A stretch of DNA of 41,148 bases, taken from the NCBI RefSeq assembly GCF_012328925.1, contig NZ_JAAXLS010000057.1, forward strand, positions 1 through 41,148. The letters run 5' to 3'. Made by a program: the position numbers and the translations under genes. Origin of the DNA: Amycolatopsis acididurans. Its GTDB lineage: Bacteria; Actinomycetota; Actinomycetes; Mycobacteriales; Pseudonocardiaceae. Positions 16,285-24,916 of this stretch are shown piece by piece. The notes under the pieces were generated by a model. It did not search any database. It was not told where the DNA came from and saw only the letters and a list, made by a program, of their open reading frames with translations. The first letter of the stretch is position 1. Each line of letters opens with the position of its first letter.

Positions 16285-16313
16285 GCTGAAAGCAATTTCC
16301 CGACAATTTCAGC
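16285..16313. promoter_or_regulatory. Inverted repeat in the polysaccharide operon leader
   Basis: GCTGAAA (16285-16291) and TTTCAGC (16307-16313) are perfect 7-bp arms 15 bases apart, about 70 bases before the start of the membrane-protein gene. It could be an operator or an RNA hairpin. Confidence 0.35.
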
Positions 16314-16350
16314 GGAATGCGATTTCCCGCCGGAATCGTTGCCGGGAGGA

Positions 16351-16395
16351 CTCGGGCGGGCCCGGCTCCCCCCCTCTGGTCCAGGCCCACCCGAG
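16351..16395 (-). terminator. GC-rich hairpin between MFS gene and polysaccharide operon
   Basis: 12-bp arms with one mismatch (16351-16362 and 16384-16395) around a 21-base loop. It may end the MFS transcript or lie in the 5' leader of the polysaccharide operon. Confidence 0.4.
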
Positions 16396-16635
16396 CTAAC
16401 GCCTTCGCACCCGAACCGCCGCACGATCCCCCGCGGACGCCGACGAAGGGCGCGGGATTACCGAACGTGTCCAATCCGGAACCGGATCTGGCAACTCCCC
16501 GGATAACCCGGCTCGTGGTCCCATCCCCGGACCGCCAGCCAGGCCGCCACAGCGCGTAGCGAATCCCCTTGATGATGAAGGCGAGACAAGATTTACCCGG
16601 TTGCTCTACGTAGCGCTACCTCAGGGCGACAACGA

Positions 16636-18117
16636 TCACTCAGATGGAGCAGCCAATGTCACGTACTGTAGTTGCGCGGCCGAGCGCCGTGTCCGGCGGG
16701 CACGGAGTTCGAAGATTCCGAGCGCCAGCGCGATGAGCACGAACCCGACCGAGCACACCATCGCGACCGACAGCGCGGTGGCGTAGTCGCCGCCCGAGGA
16801 AGTGACCACGCCACGCAGGACCCCGGCGAGCACGGCGGTGCCGATCGCGGTACCGATGCGTTGTCCCGTCTGCAAAGCGCCGCCCGCGACCCCGGCCATC
16901 CGCGTCGGCACGCATTCGAGCGTCAATGTGGTGTTCGGGGAGATCACCATGCCGCCGCCGATGCCGGCGACGAGCAGTGGCGCGATGATCGTCCAGCCGA
17001 TGTCGGCGACGGGGACGAGCCAGGCCAGCAACGCCACGGTGACCAGGCCGACGGCGACCAGGCTCAGTCCGGTGACGGTGAGCTTGCGGCCGAGGCCGGC
17101 GACGAGGCGCCCGGCGAGCGCCGCCGACACGGCCGAACCGATCGCGAACGGGGTGACCAGCAGGCCGGACCGCAGTGGCGAATAGCCGAGCCCCTGCTGG
17201 AAGAAGATCGCGAACACGAGCCAGATGCCCGCGAAACCGCAGAAATAGGTGGCGCCGAGCGCCGCGCCGGACGCGTAACCGGGGGTGGAGGTGAACAATC
17301 TGATGTCCATCAGCGGCGAGCGGCCGTGCCGCACCGTGCGGCGCTCCCACCGGACGAACGCCAGGCCGAAGATCACGGCGGCGGGGAAGAGCCACCACAG
17401 GCGGCGCAGCCCGCCCTGCTCGGACTCGACCAGCGGGAGCAGCACACCGAGCACGGCGAGGCCGAGCAGGGCGACGCCGAGGAAGTCGATCTCGTCGCGA
17501 AGCCTGGTGCGGCGCCCGGGTTTCTCCGGGACGAGACGCGTCGCGAGCACGAACGCGACGACGCCGATGGGCACGTTGACGTAGAACACCCACCGCCAGC
17601 CGTCCTGCTCGCCGAAGATGGCCAGGATGAGGCCGCCGAGCACGGGCCCGACCGCGGTGGAGATGCCGACGACCGCGCCGAACAAGCCGAACGCGCGGCC
17701 GCGCTCGGCGCCGCGGAACAGGTCCTGGATGAGGCCGGAGTTCTGTGGGGTGAGCATGCCCGCGGCACAGCCCTGCAGGAGGCGGCCGACGATGAGGAGG
17801 GTGGCGTCGGGGGCGGCGCCGGTGAGCGCGCTGGTCGCGACGAACCCGGCGAGGGCGATGAGGAACATACGTCGCCGGCCGAAGGTGTCGCCGAGGCGCC
17901 CGCCGGAGACGAGCACGAGGCCGAAGGTCAGCGCGTAGCCGGAGATGACCCATTGGGCGGTGCCCGCGTCGGCGCCGATGCCGCGTTGGATCGACGGCAG
18001 GGCGACGTTGACGATGCTGACGTCGAGCAGGCCCATGAACCCGGCGGCCAATGTGACCGCGAGCGCCTTCCACCGGCGGGGATCTGGCTCATGGGCGGTT
18101 TCCCGGGTGTCCGCCAC
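16636..18117 (-). CDS. MFS drug:proton antiporter, DHA2 (14-TM) family
   Basis: 493 residues with about 14 membrane helices. DHA2/EmrB-QacA features: FMGLLDVSIVNVALPSIQ in helix 1, motif A GGRLGDTFGRRR between helices 2 and 3, and motif C-like GISTAVGPVLGG in helix 5. Proton-driven efflux of drugs or natural products is the usual role; the substrate is unknown. Start GTG at 18117 with GGTGA just before it. A palindrome and -10-like box lie immediately upstream, next to the 22-bp repeat array. Confidence 0.9.
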   Translation of the reverse strand: MADTRETAHEPDPRRWKALAVTLAAGFMGLLDVSIVNVALPSIQRGIGADAGTAQWVISGYALTFGLVLVSGGRLGDTFGRRRMFLIALAGFVATSALTGAAPDATLLIVGRLLQGCAAGMLTPQNSGLIQDLFRGAERGRAFGLFGAVVGISTAVGPVLGGLILAIFGEQDGWRWVFYVNVPIGVVAFVLATRLVPEKPGRRTRLRDEIDFLGVALLGLAVLGVLLPLVESEQGGLRRLWWLFPAAVIFGLAFVRWERRTVRHGRSPLMDIRLFTSTPGYASGAALGATYFCGFAGIWLVFAIFFQQGLGYSPLRSGLLVTPFAIGSAVSAALAGRLVAGLGRKLTVTGLSLVAVGLVTVALLAWLVPVADIGWTIIAPLLVAGIGGGMVISPNTTLTLECVPTRMAGVAGGALQTGQRIGTAIGTAVLAGVLRGVVTSSGGDYATALSVAMVCSVGFVLIALALGIFELRARRTRRSAAQLQYVTLAAPSE

Positions 18118-18130
18118 TCACCCATCTTGA

Positions 18131-18147
18131 CTCGCTTAGCGAGGGTA
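18131..18147 (-). promoter_or_regulatory. Palindrome over the MFS promoter
   Basis: CTCGCT-T-AGCGAG (18131-18143) abuts a TANNNT box read on the minus strand (TACCCT, 18147-18142), about 25 bases before the MFS start codon. A repressor site at this place would block transcription. No local regulator gene is paired with it. Confidence 0.45.
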
Positions 18148-18154
18148 AGCAGGG

Positions 18155-18717
18155 CTCGGCCGCTGCCACGGCCTGGCTCGCGGCGCACTCCTCAGGCCCG
18201 ACTCGCGCGCACTGCCGGAGCCCTACTCGGGCGCTTCCCGGGCGCAACTCGGGCGCATCCCGCGCCCTACTCGACCGCGCCCTGGCCTCAACTCGCGCGC
18301 ACCCCTGGCCCGACTCGACCGCGCCCTGGCCCCAACTCGCGCACACCCCAAGCCCGACTCGGCCGCATCCCCGGCCCGACTCGGCCGCATCCCGGCCCCG
18401 ACTCGCGCGCACCCCAGGCCCGACTCGGCCGCTGCCTGGCCCCAACTCGCGCACGCCCTGGGCCCAACTCGGCCGCACGCCAGGCGCAACTCGCGCATAC
18501 TCCGCGCCCGACTCAGCCGCACCCCGGCCTCAACTCGCGCGCACCCCGGGCCCGACTCGGGCACGCCCTGGCCCCAACTCGGCCGCATCCCAAGCCCGAC
18601 TCGGCCGCACCCTGGCCCCAACTCGGGCGCACGCCGACCCCAACTCGGGCGCACCGCGGCCCCAACTCGGGCGCGCTCCAGGGCCGACTCGGGCGCGCGG
18701 AAGGCTCGACTCGCGGG
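18155..18717. repeat. Array of about 26 diverged 22-bp tandem repeats
   Basis: The anchor ACTCG recurs with exact 22-bp spacing from 18226 to 18710 (23 units, CTCG first base). Three looser units precede it (18155, 18177, 18202; gaps 22, 25, 24). Read on the plus strand a unit runs CTCG, then G/C G/C, CGCA, then a C/G-rich part, and ends RA. Units differ at several positions, yet no insertion or deletion breaks the phase. One anchor reads CTCA. It begins right after the dnaE stop codon and ends before the MFS promoter. The period is not a multiple of three and some units contain stops, so it is unlikely to encode protein. Confidence 0.9.
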
Positions 18718-21700
18718 TTAGGTGCCGGCGGTGATTCCGGGGATGCCCTTCAGTTCACCCATCAGCATCGACGTGACCTTGACCGGGTAGTCGTAGAGGG
18801 CGAACACCGTCTCGCGCTGGCGGCCGATCAGCTTCAGCCGCACCGGGGTCTCGCCCTTGTGCGCGAGCAGTGTCTGCTTCAGCTCACCGACGACGCTCTT
18901 GTCCAGTTTCTCTGCCGAGCAGTTCAGCACGAGCGGCGGTTCGTCCTCGCCGTTGCCCACCTCGGACAGGTCCAGCGGCACCAGACCGCCGCCGAACACC
19001 GACATCTTGTCCTCGCGCCAGTTCACCCTGCCCTTGACCAGCACCGCGTTGTCCTCGATCAGATCGGCGGAGAACATCGCGTAGGACTTCGGGAAGAACA
19101 GCACCTCGAGCGCGGCGTCCATGTCCTCGACCGTGCAGATGGCCCAGGGCTCGCCCTTCTTGTTGACCCGCCGCTCCAGCGACGTGATCAAGCCGGAAAT
19201 GATCAGCTCGCCTTCCTTGGGCGGGTTGTCCAGGATCGCGGCGATCGGGCGCGGCGCGTGTTTGCGCAGGATCCGCTCGGCGCCGTCCAGCGGGTGCGCC
19301 GACACGTACAGGCCCAGCATCTCCCGTTCGTACGCCAGCAGCTGCTTGCGCGGCCACTCCTCCTCGGTGAACTTCAGATGCGCCAGCGGCGAGGACGACG
19401 GCGCGGGCTCGGCGCTCTCGTCGCCGCCGAAGCCGAACAGGTCGAACTGGCCCATCGCCTCCTGCCGCTTGAGCGGCACCACGGCGTCGACCGCGTCCTC
19501 GTGCACCTGGATCATCGCCAGCCGCGTCGCGCCCAGCGAGTCGAACCCACCGGCCTTGATCAGCGATTCGATGACCCGCTTGTTGCAGGCCACCAGCTCC
19601 GACTTGTCCAGGAAGTCGGTGAACGAGGAGTACTTGCCCTTCTCCTCGCGGGTCTTGATGATCGACTCGACCACGTTCGCGCCGACGTTGCGGACCGCGC
19701 CCATGCCGAAGCGGATCGCCTCCCCGACCGCGGCGAAGCGCTGGCCCGATTCGTTGACGTCCGGCGGCAGCACCTTGACGCCGAGCCTGCGGCACTCCGA
19801 CAGGTACACCGCCGACTTGTCCTTGTTGTCACCGACCGAGGTCAGCAGCGCGGCCATGTACTCCGCGGTGTAGTTGGCCTTGAGGTAGGCGGTCCAGTAC
19901 GAGACCAGGCCGTACGCGGCCGCGTGGCTCTTGTTGAACGCGTACCCGGCGAACGGGAGGATCGTGTCCCACAGCGCCTGGATGGCCTCGTCGGAAAAGC
20001 CGTTCGACCTCATCCCGGCGTGGAAGCCCTCGAACTCCTTGTCGAGGACCTCCTTCTTCTTCTTACCCATCGCGCGGCGCAGCACATCCGCTCGGCCCAT
20101 CGTGTAGCCGGCGACCTTCTGCGCGATGTGCATGATCTGCTCCTGATAGACGATCAGGCCGTAGGTGTCGGCCAGGATCTCCTTCAGGGGCTCTTCCAGC
20201 TCGGGGTGGATCGGCTTGACCTGCTGCCGGCCGTTCTTGCGGTCGGCGTAGTCGTTGTGCGCGTTCATGCCCATCGGGCCGGGGCGGTACAGCGCGCCGA
20301 CCGCGACGATGTCGTCGAACACGGTGGGCTGCATGCGGCGCAGCAGGTCACGCATGGGGCCACCGTCCAGCTGGAACACGCCGAGCGTGTCACCGCGGGA
20401 CAGCAGTTTGTAGGTCTCGGGGTCGTCGACGCCGAGGGTGTCGAGGTCGACGTCCTCGCCACGGTTGGCCTTGATGTTGTCGATGGCGTCCCCGATGACG
20501 GTGAGGTTGCGCAGACCGAGGAAGTCCATCTTCAACAGGCCGATGGCCTCACACGACGGGTAGTCCCAGCCGGTGATGATCGAACCGTCGTCACGCTGCC
20601 ACAGCGGGATCGCGTCCATCAGCGGTTCGCTGGACATGATGACCGCACAGGCGTGCACGCCCGCGTTGCGGATCAGGCCTTCGAGACCGCGGGCGGTCTC
20701 GAAGATCGTCTTGACCTCTTCGTCGGTCTCGACCAGCGTGCGGACCTCGGCGGCCTCGCCGTAGCGCTCGTGTTCGGGGTTGACGATGCCGGACAGCGGG
20801 ATGTCCTTGGCCATGATCGGCGGCGGCAGCGCCTTGGAGATCCGGTCCGCGATCGAGTAGCCCGGCTGGCCGAAGTGGACCCGCGCCGAGTCCTTGATCG
20901 CGGCCTTGGTCTTAATGGTGCCGAACGTGATCACCTGCGCGACGCGGTCGGCGCCGTACTTCTCGGTGGCGTAGCGCACCATCTCGCCGCGGCGGCGGTC
21001 GTCGAAGTCGATGTCGATATCCGGCATCGACACCCGCTCGGGGTTGAGGAACCGCTCGAACAGCAGCTTCTGCGGAATCGGGTCCAGGTTGGTGATACCC
21101 AGCACGTACGCCACGAGCGAGCCGGCGGCCGAACCACGGCCGGGGCCGACCCGGATGCCGACGCTGCGCGCGTAGTTGATCAGGTCGGCGACGACGAGGA
21201 AGTAGGCCGGGAAGCCCTTCCCGATGATGACGTCGAGTTCCTTCTCGATGCGCTCCTCGTAGCCCTCGGGGGCCCCCTCCGGGAAACGCCACTTCATGCC
21301 CTCGGCGACCTCGGCACGCAGCCAGCTCGCCTCGTCGTGCCCGTCCGGGACCCCGAAGACCGGCATCCGGTCCTTGTGGGTGTAGACGTCCTCGTAGCTC
21401 TGCACGCGCTCGGCGATCAGCAGCGTGGAGTCACACGCGCCGGGGACCTCGGAGTCCCAGTACTCGCGCATGTCCGCGGCCGACTTCAGGTAGTAGCCGT
21501 CGCCGTCGAACTTGAACCGGTTCGGGTCATTGAGCGTCTTGCCCGACTGCACGCACAGCAGCGCCGAGTGCGAGTCGGCCTGGTCCTTGGTGACGTAGTG
21601 CGAGTCGTTGGTGGCCAGCGGGCGGAGGTTGAGCTGCTTGCCGATCTCGAGCAGGCCCTCGCGGACCGACCGCTCGATGGGCAGGCCGTGGTCCATCAGC

Positions 21701-22287
21701 TCGAGGAAGAAGTTGTCCGGGCCGAAGATGTCGCGGTAGTCGGCGGCCGCCTGGACGGCCTCGGCCTTCTGACCCAGCCGCAGCCGGGTCTGCACCTCGC
21801 CGGAGGGGCAGCCGGTGGTGGCGATGATGCCCTCGTGGTTCTCCGCGATCAGCTCGCGGTCCATCCGGGGCTTGCGGTAATAGCCCTGCATCGAGGCCAG
21901 CGAGGAGAGCTTGAACAGGTTGCGCAGGCCGGTGGCGTTCTCGGCGAGCATCGTCATGTGGGTGTAGGCACCGCCACCGGAGACGTCACCGCCCTCGCCG
22001 TACTCGTCGGCGCCACGCTGGTTGGCCTGCCCCCAGAAGACCGGCTTCTTGTGGAAGCGCGACTCGGGCGCGATGTAGGCCTCGATGCCGATGATCGGCT
22101 TGAGCCCGGCCTTGCGGGCCTGCTGGTAGAACTCGTCGGCGCCGTACATGTTGCCGTGGTCGGTCATGCCGACGGCCGGCATCTCCAGCCGCGCGGCCTC
22201 CGCGAACAGAGGAGCGATCTTCGCCGCGCCATCGAGCATGGAGTACTCGGTGTGCACATGCAGGTGAACGAAGGAATCGTTCGACAC
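18718..22287 (-). CDS. dnaE: DNA polymerase III alpha subunit (DnaE1)
   Basis: 1189 residues, full length for the replicative C-family polymerase. The N-terminal PHP domain begins FVHLHVHTEYSMLDG. Its metal-site residues are kept: His10, His12, Asp19, His44, Glu69, His110, Cys160, Asp228 and His230, so a proofreading 3'-5' exonuclease, as in Mycobacterium DnaE1, is expected. The polymerase core has GPGRGSAAGS and the catalytic MPDIDIDF (Asp423, Asp425), then fingers, tandem HhH and an OB fold near the C-terminus (ISGLITSLERRVNKKG). GTG start with AGGGGAGG upstream. The TAA stop directly abuts the 22-bp repeat array; no ordinary terminator is seen. Confidence 0.97.
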   Translation of the reverse strand: MSNDSFVHLHVHTEYSMLDGAAKIAPLFAEAARLEMPAVGMTDHGNMYGADEFYQQARKAGLKPIIGIEAYIAPESRFHKKPVFWGQANQRGADEYGEGGDVSGGGAYTHMTMLAENATGLRNLFKLSSLASMQGYYRKPRMDRELIAENHEGIIATTGCPSGEVQTRLRLGQKAEAVQAAADYRDIFGPDNFFLELMDHGLPIERSVREGLLEIGKQLNLRPLATNDSHYVTKDQADSHSALLCVQSGKTLNDPNRFKFDGDGYYLKSAADMREYWDSEVPGACDSTLLIAERVQSYEDVYTHKDRMPVFGVPDGHDEASWLRAEVAEGMKWRFPEGAPEGYEERIEKELDVIIGKGFPAYFLVVADLINYARSVGIRVGPGRGSAAGSLVAYVLGITNLDPIPQKLLFERFLNPERVSMPDIDIDFDDRRRGEMVRYATEKYGADRVAQVITFGTIKTKAAIKDSARVHFGQPGYSIADRISKALPPPIMAKDIPLSGIVNPEHERYGEAAEVRTLVETDEEVKTIFETARGLEGLIRNAGVHACAVIMSSEPLMDAIPLWQRDDGSIITGWDYPSCEAIGLLKMDFLGLRNLTVIGDAIDNIKANRGEDVDLDTLGVDDPETYKLLSRGDTLGVFQLDGGPMRDLLRRMQPTVFDDIVAVGALYRPGPMGMNAHNDYADRKNGRQQVKPIHPELEEPLKEILADTYGLIVYQEQIMHIAQKVAGYTMGRADVLRRAMGKKKKEVLDKEFEGFHAGMRSNGFSDEAIQALWDTILPFAGYAFNKSHAAAYGLVSYWTAYLKANYTAEYMAALLTSVGDNKDKSAVYLSECRRLGVKVLPPDVNESGQRFAAVGEAIRFGMGAVRNVGANVVESIIKTREEKGKYSSFTDFLDKSELVACNKRVIESLIKAGGFDSLGATRLAMIQVHEDAVDAVVPLKRQEAMGQFDLFGFGGDESAEPAPSSSPLAHLKFTEEEWPRKQLLAYEREMLGLYVSAHPLDGAERILRKHAPRPIAAILDNPPKEGELIISGLITSLERRVNKKGEPWAICTVEDMDAALEVLFFPKSYAMFSADLIEDNAVLVKGRVNWREDKMSVFGGGLVPLDLSEVGNGEDEPPLVLNCSAEKLDKSVVGELKQTLLAHKGETPVRLKLIGRQRETVFALYDYPVKVTSMLMGELKGIPGITAGT

Positions 22288-22332
22288 CAGCGAAAACCTC
22301 CCCTTAGCGGTACTTCCCGGGCCTGGGGGATC

Positions 22333-22338
22333 AGCCTA
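22333..22338 (-). promoter_or_regulatory. Candidate -10 element for dnaE
   Basis: TAGGCT on the minus strand, 46 bases before the dnaE GTG, fits the TANNNT consensus. No clear -35 was found. Confidence 0.3.
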
Positions 22339-22409
22339 GCCCTGGGCACCGACAGTTTCGCGAAGGCGTGCCGGTCCGCTCACGCGTAGCTCGGGTCACA
22401 AGCTCCCCC

Positions 22410-22415
22410 TAGTGT
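22410..22415 (+). promoter_or_regulatory. Candidate -10 element for a leaderless PLP-enzyme mRNA
   Basis: TAGTGT, then 7 bases, then the ATG at 22423. The same spacing is seen at lipB and lipA. No ribosome site is present. Confidence 0.4.
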
Positions 22416-22422
22416 CGATCTC

Positions 22423-23589
22423 ATGGACGTCAGCAGGTACCGGGCCGAGACACCCGGTTGTGCCGAGGTGATCCACTTCAACAACGCGGGCGCGGCCCTG
22501 CCGCCGGCCGTCGTGGTCGACACGGTCGTCGACTACCTGCGCGAGGAGGCCGTGCGGGGTGGCTACGAACTCGCGGCGGCCACGCGCGGCCGGTTCGAGG
22601 ACGTCTACGCCTCGGTCGCGCGTCTGCTCGGCGCCCGCGCCGAGGACGTCGCGCTCGCCGACAACGCCACCCGGTCGTGGCAGGCCGTGTTCTACGCGTT
22701 ACGGCTCGGCCCCGGCGACAAGATCCTCACCTGCCGCTCGGAGTACGCCAGCAACGCCATCGCCTACCTTCAGTCCGGCGCGCGGGTCGAGGTGGTGGCC
22801 GACGACGCGACGGGCCAGCTCGACGTCGCCGACCTGGAGCGCCGCATCGACGGCAACGTGAAGCTGATCTCGATGAACCACGTGCCCACGCACAGCGGGC
22901 TGGTCAACCCCGCCGAGCAGGTGGGCGCGATCGCCGAGCGCGCCGGTATCCCGTTCCTGCTCGACGCGTGCCAGAGCGCGGGTCAGCTCGATCTCGACGT
23001 CACCAGGCTGCGCTGCGGCGCGCTGTCCGCGACGGGCCGCAAGTACCTGCGCGGGCCCCGCGGCACCGGCTTCCTCTACGTGCACCCCCGGCTGCGGGAC
23101 CGGCTGGAGCCCGCGATGCTCGACCTGCACTCGGCCACCTGGACCGCGCCCGGCCGCTACGAGGTCGACCCGACCGCGAAACGGTTCGAGGTGTGGGAAC
23201 GCAACTTCGGGATCACGCTCGGTCTCGGCGCCGCCGTGGACTACGCGCTCGAGATCGGCCTGCCCGCGATCGAGGAACGCGTGCGCGTGCTGGCCGCCCG
23301 GCTCCGCGAGGCGCTCGGCGCGCTGGCCGGCATCACGGTGCACGATCGCGGCGCGCGAAAGTGCGGCATCGTCACCTTCAGTGCCGCCGGCCTGCCCTCG
23401 CCCGAGGTCAAGGAGCGGCTGGCGAAGGCGGGCATCAACACCTCGGTCACCCACCGCACCTCCGCGCAGTACGAGTTCACCGCCCGCGACCTGCCGGAGG
23501 CCGTCCGCGCCTCGGTGCACTACTACAACACCGACGACGAGATCGACGCGCTGGTAACGGAAATCGGGCGGATCACCGCCGCCGCGTGA
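22423..23589 (+). CDS. Class V aminotransferase-fold PLP enzyme
   Basis: 388 residues of the cysteine desulfurase/isopenicillin-N-epimerase/EgtE-like group. N-terminal IHFNNAGAALPP, phosphate-binding ADNATRSW, Asp181 in FLLDACQSAGQ pairing with the PLP pyridine nitrogen, and the Schiff-base Lys207 in SATGRKYLRGPRGTGFL. The flexible cysteine loop that marks true cysteine desulfurases is not evident, so a lyase, epimerase or hydrolase on an amino acid is likelier. No ergothioneine genes are nearby, so EgtE is not supported. Its last 17 bases overlap the convergent ligase gene. Confidence 0.85.
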   Translation: MDVSRYRAETPGCAEVIHFNNAGAALPPAVVVDTVVDYLREEAVRGGYELAAATRGRFEDVYASVARLLGARAEDVALADNATRSWQAVFYALRLGPGDKILTCRSEYASNAIAYLQSGARVEVVADDATGQLDVADLERRIDGNVKLISMNHVPTHSGLVNPAEQVGAIAERAGIPFLLDACQSAGQLDLDVTRLRCGALSATGRKYLRGPRGTGFLYVHPRLRDRLEPAMLDLHSATWTAPGRYEVDPTAKRFEVWERNFGITLGLGAAVDYALEIGLPAIEERVRVLAARLREALGALAGITVHDRGARKCGIVTFSAAGLPSPEVKERLAKAGINTSVTHRTSAQYEFTARDLPEAVRASVHYYNTDDEIDALVTEIGRITAAA

Positions 23590-24856
23590 GGCTGGTCTTC
23601 ATCTCCGAACGCGCGATGGAACCCGGCGGCACCAGCGTCACGGTGGCGGGGATCGTCAGCCGCCGCCGGATCGCGCGTTCGATCCACCGCGCCAGCTCGT
23701 CGCGGTCGCCGGGTGCCTCACCCCATTCGGCCTCGACGTTCAGCGGTGGTTCGACGCGCGGCCCGTCGGAGGGCAGCACGATCTGGATCGCGCCCGAGGT
23801 CCGGGGATGGAACTCGTGCACCAGATCCCTTACCGCGGAGGGGAAAACGTTCACGCCGAGCACGATGAGCATGTCGTCGGCGCGGCCGACGCAGCGGATG
23901 AGCGGGGTGGCGCCGTCCATCCCGGTCACGCGAACCCGGTCCCGGGTGCGGAAGCGCACGAGCGCGCAGCATTCCCGGTCGACCGAGGTGTAGACCAGCT
24001 CACCGGTCGCGCCCGGTTCGGGTTCGACGGGATCGCCGGAGGACGGGTCGACCAGTTCGGCGACGACGTGTTTTCCTCCTGTGTAACGCATTCCGGCGGT
24101 GCCGGGCCGTTCGGCGAACAGGATCGGGGCCATGTCCGCGTTGCCGAGCCCTTCGGTGACCGTCGCACCCCATTCGCGCTCCAGGTGCGCACGGAAGGCG
24201 GGCTCGCCGCCGCCGGGCTCGCCGCCGACCATGATCTTGCCCAGGCCCAACTCGCGTGGATCGCGGCCCAGCTTCTCGCGGATGTACTCGGCGAGATACC
24301 GCGCGTAGGACGGCGTGCTGTGCAGCGTCGTGGCGGCCAACGTGGACATCGCGAGCACGGCCTTCTCCGACGCGCCGGTACCGATGGGCACCATGGTGGC
24401 CCCGATCCGCTCGATCGCGTCCCGCACCGGAAGCCCGCCGACGAACAACGTCAGCCCCGCGCCGTGCACGACCACATCGGAGGCGACCAGCCCCTGCGTG
24501 TGCATCGCGTTCGCCGTCATTTCCGTCCACGCCGACGAATCCGCTCGTGTCACCCCGACCCAGCTCGGCTTTCCGGTGGTACCGGTGGAGGCGTGCACGC
24601 GGATGATCCGGTCCATGGCGACACCGGCGTGCCTGCCCAACGGTGGCGCCGCGGCCTGGCTCTCGCGCAGCATGTGCTTGGTGGTGAAGGGAAACTTGCT
24701 CAGCGCGTCAAGGCTTTCCAGCGCCGCAGGGGCGATCCCGTGCTCGGCGAACAGATCCGCGTAGAACGGCGAGCGCTCGACGAGCAGGTCGAGCCGGCGG
24801 CGGAGCGACGCGTGGACCTCGCCGATATCCTCCGCCGCCACGAAATGTGCGGTCAT
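23573..24856 (-). CDS. Phenylacetate-CoA-ligase-like acyl-adenylate/CoA ligase
   Basis: 427 residues, the length of the PaaK family. The AMP-binding loop VHASTGTTGKPSW is intact. Other features are GLGNADMAP (the family's substrate/ATP loop region), VRFRTRDRVRVTG with the hinge Asp, and RCVGRADDMLIVLGVNVFPSAVRD at the start of the C-terminal domain. It should activate an aryl or arylacetic acid to its CoA ester with ATP. The substrate is unknown. Downstream of an IclR gene (60 bases) in the same direction, hence probably co-transcribed with its regulator. Confidence 0.85.
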   Translation of the reverse strand: MTAHFVAAEDIGEVHASLRRRLDLLVERSPFYADLFAEHGIAPAALESLDALSKFPFTTKHMLRESQAAAPPLGRHAGVAMDRIIRVHASTGTTGKPSWVGVTRADSSAWTEMTANAMHTQGLVASDVVVHGAGLTLFVGGLPVRDAIERIGATMVPIGTGASEKAVLAMSTLAATTLHSTPSYARYLAEYIREKLGRDPRELGLGKIMVGGEPGGGEPAFRAHLEREWGATVTEGLGNADMAPILFAERPGTAGMRYTGGKHVVAELVDPSSGDPVEPEPGATGELVYTSVDRECCALVRFRTRDRVRVTGMDGATPLIRCVGRADDMLIVLGVNVFPSAVRDLVHEFHPRTSGAIQIVLPSDGPRVEPPLNVEAEWGEAPGDRDELARWIERAIRRRLTIPATVTLVPPGSIARSEMKTSLTRRR

Positions 24857-24916
24857 GGCGCAAGAATGCGGTTCGGCACGACGGGCGGGCGAGGCCGGTT
24901 CCGCGAGGCGGAAGCA

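Larger units (their letters stand above)
16217..16635. other. Long non-coding leader/intergenic region
   Basis: About 420 bases without a convincing gene between the MFS stop and the polysaccharide operon, both on the minus strand. The 100 bases nearest the operon are clearly less GC-rich than the rest and hold the likely promoter. Separate entries list a hairpin at 16351-16395 and an inverted repeat at 16285-16313. A palindrome GTAGCGCTAC is at 16610-16619. Short open frames here lack codon bias and ribosome sites. Confidence 0.5.

Noticed and set aside
16340..16440. Cyclic di-AMP (ydaO-type) or other riboswitch in the leader of the polysaccharide operon
   Set aside because: A GAGCTAAC-like word and GC-rich stems are present but on the wrong strand for the operon, and the remaining conserved blocks could not be found.
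18223..18654. Protein-coding reading of the 22-bp repeats (products rich in ARVGPG/RELG-like words)
   Set aside because: The period is not divisible by three, no start signal is present, some units place stops in frame, and all frames look equally open. Such products in databases are probably false calls.
18155..18717. CRISPR array
   Set aside because: Units are only 22 bp with a 5-base constant part, no 25-40 bp constant repeat, no unique spacers, and no cas genes in the window.
16672..22389. A very long open frame on the plus strand through the MFS gene, the repeat array and dnaE
   Set aside because: It is antisense to two clear genes and open only because of high GC; no ribosome site and an Arg/Asp/Gly-rich product without domains.
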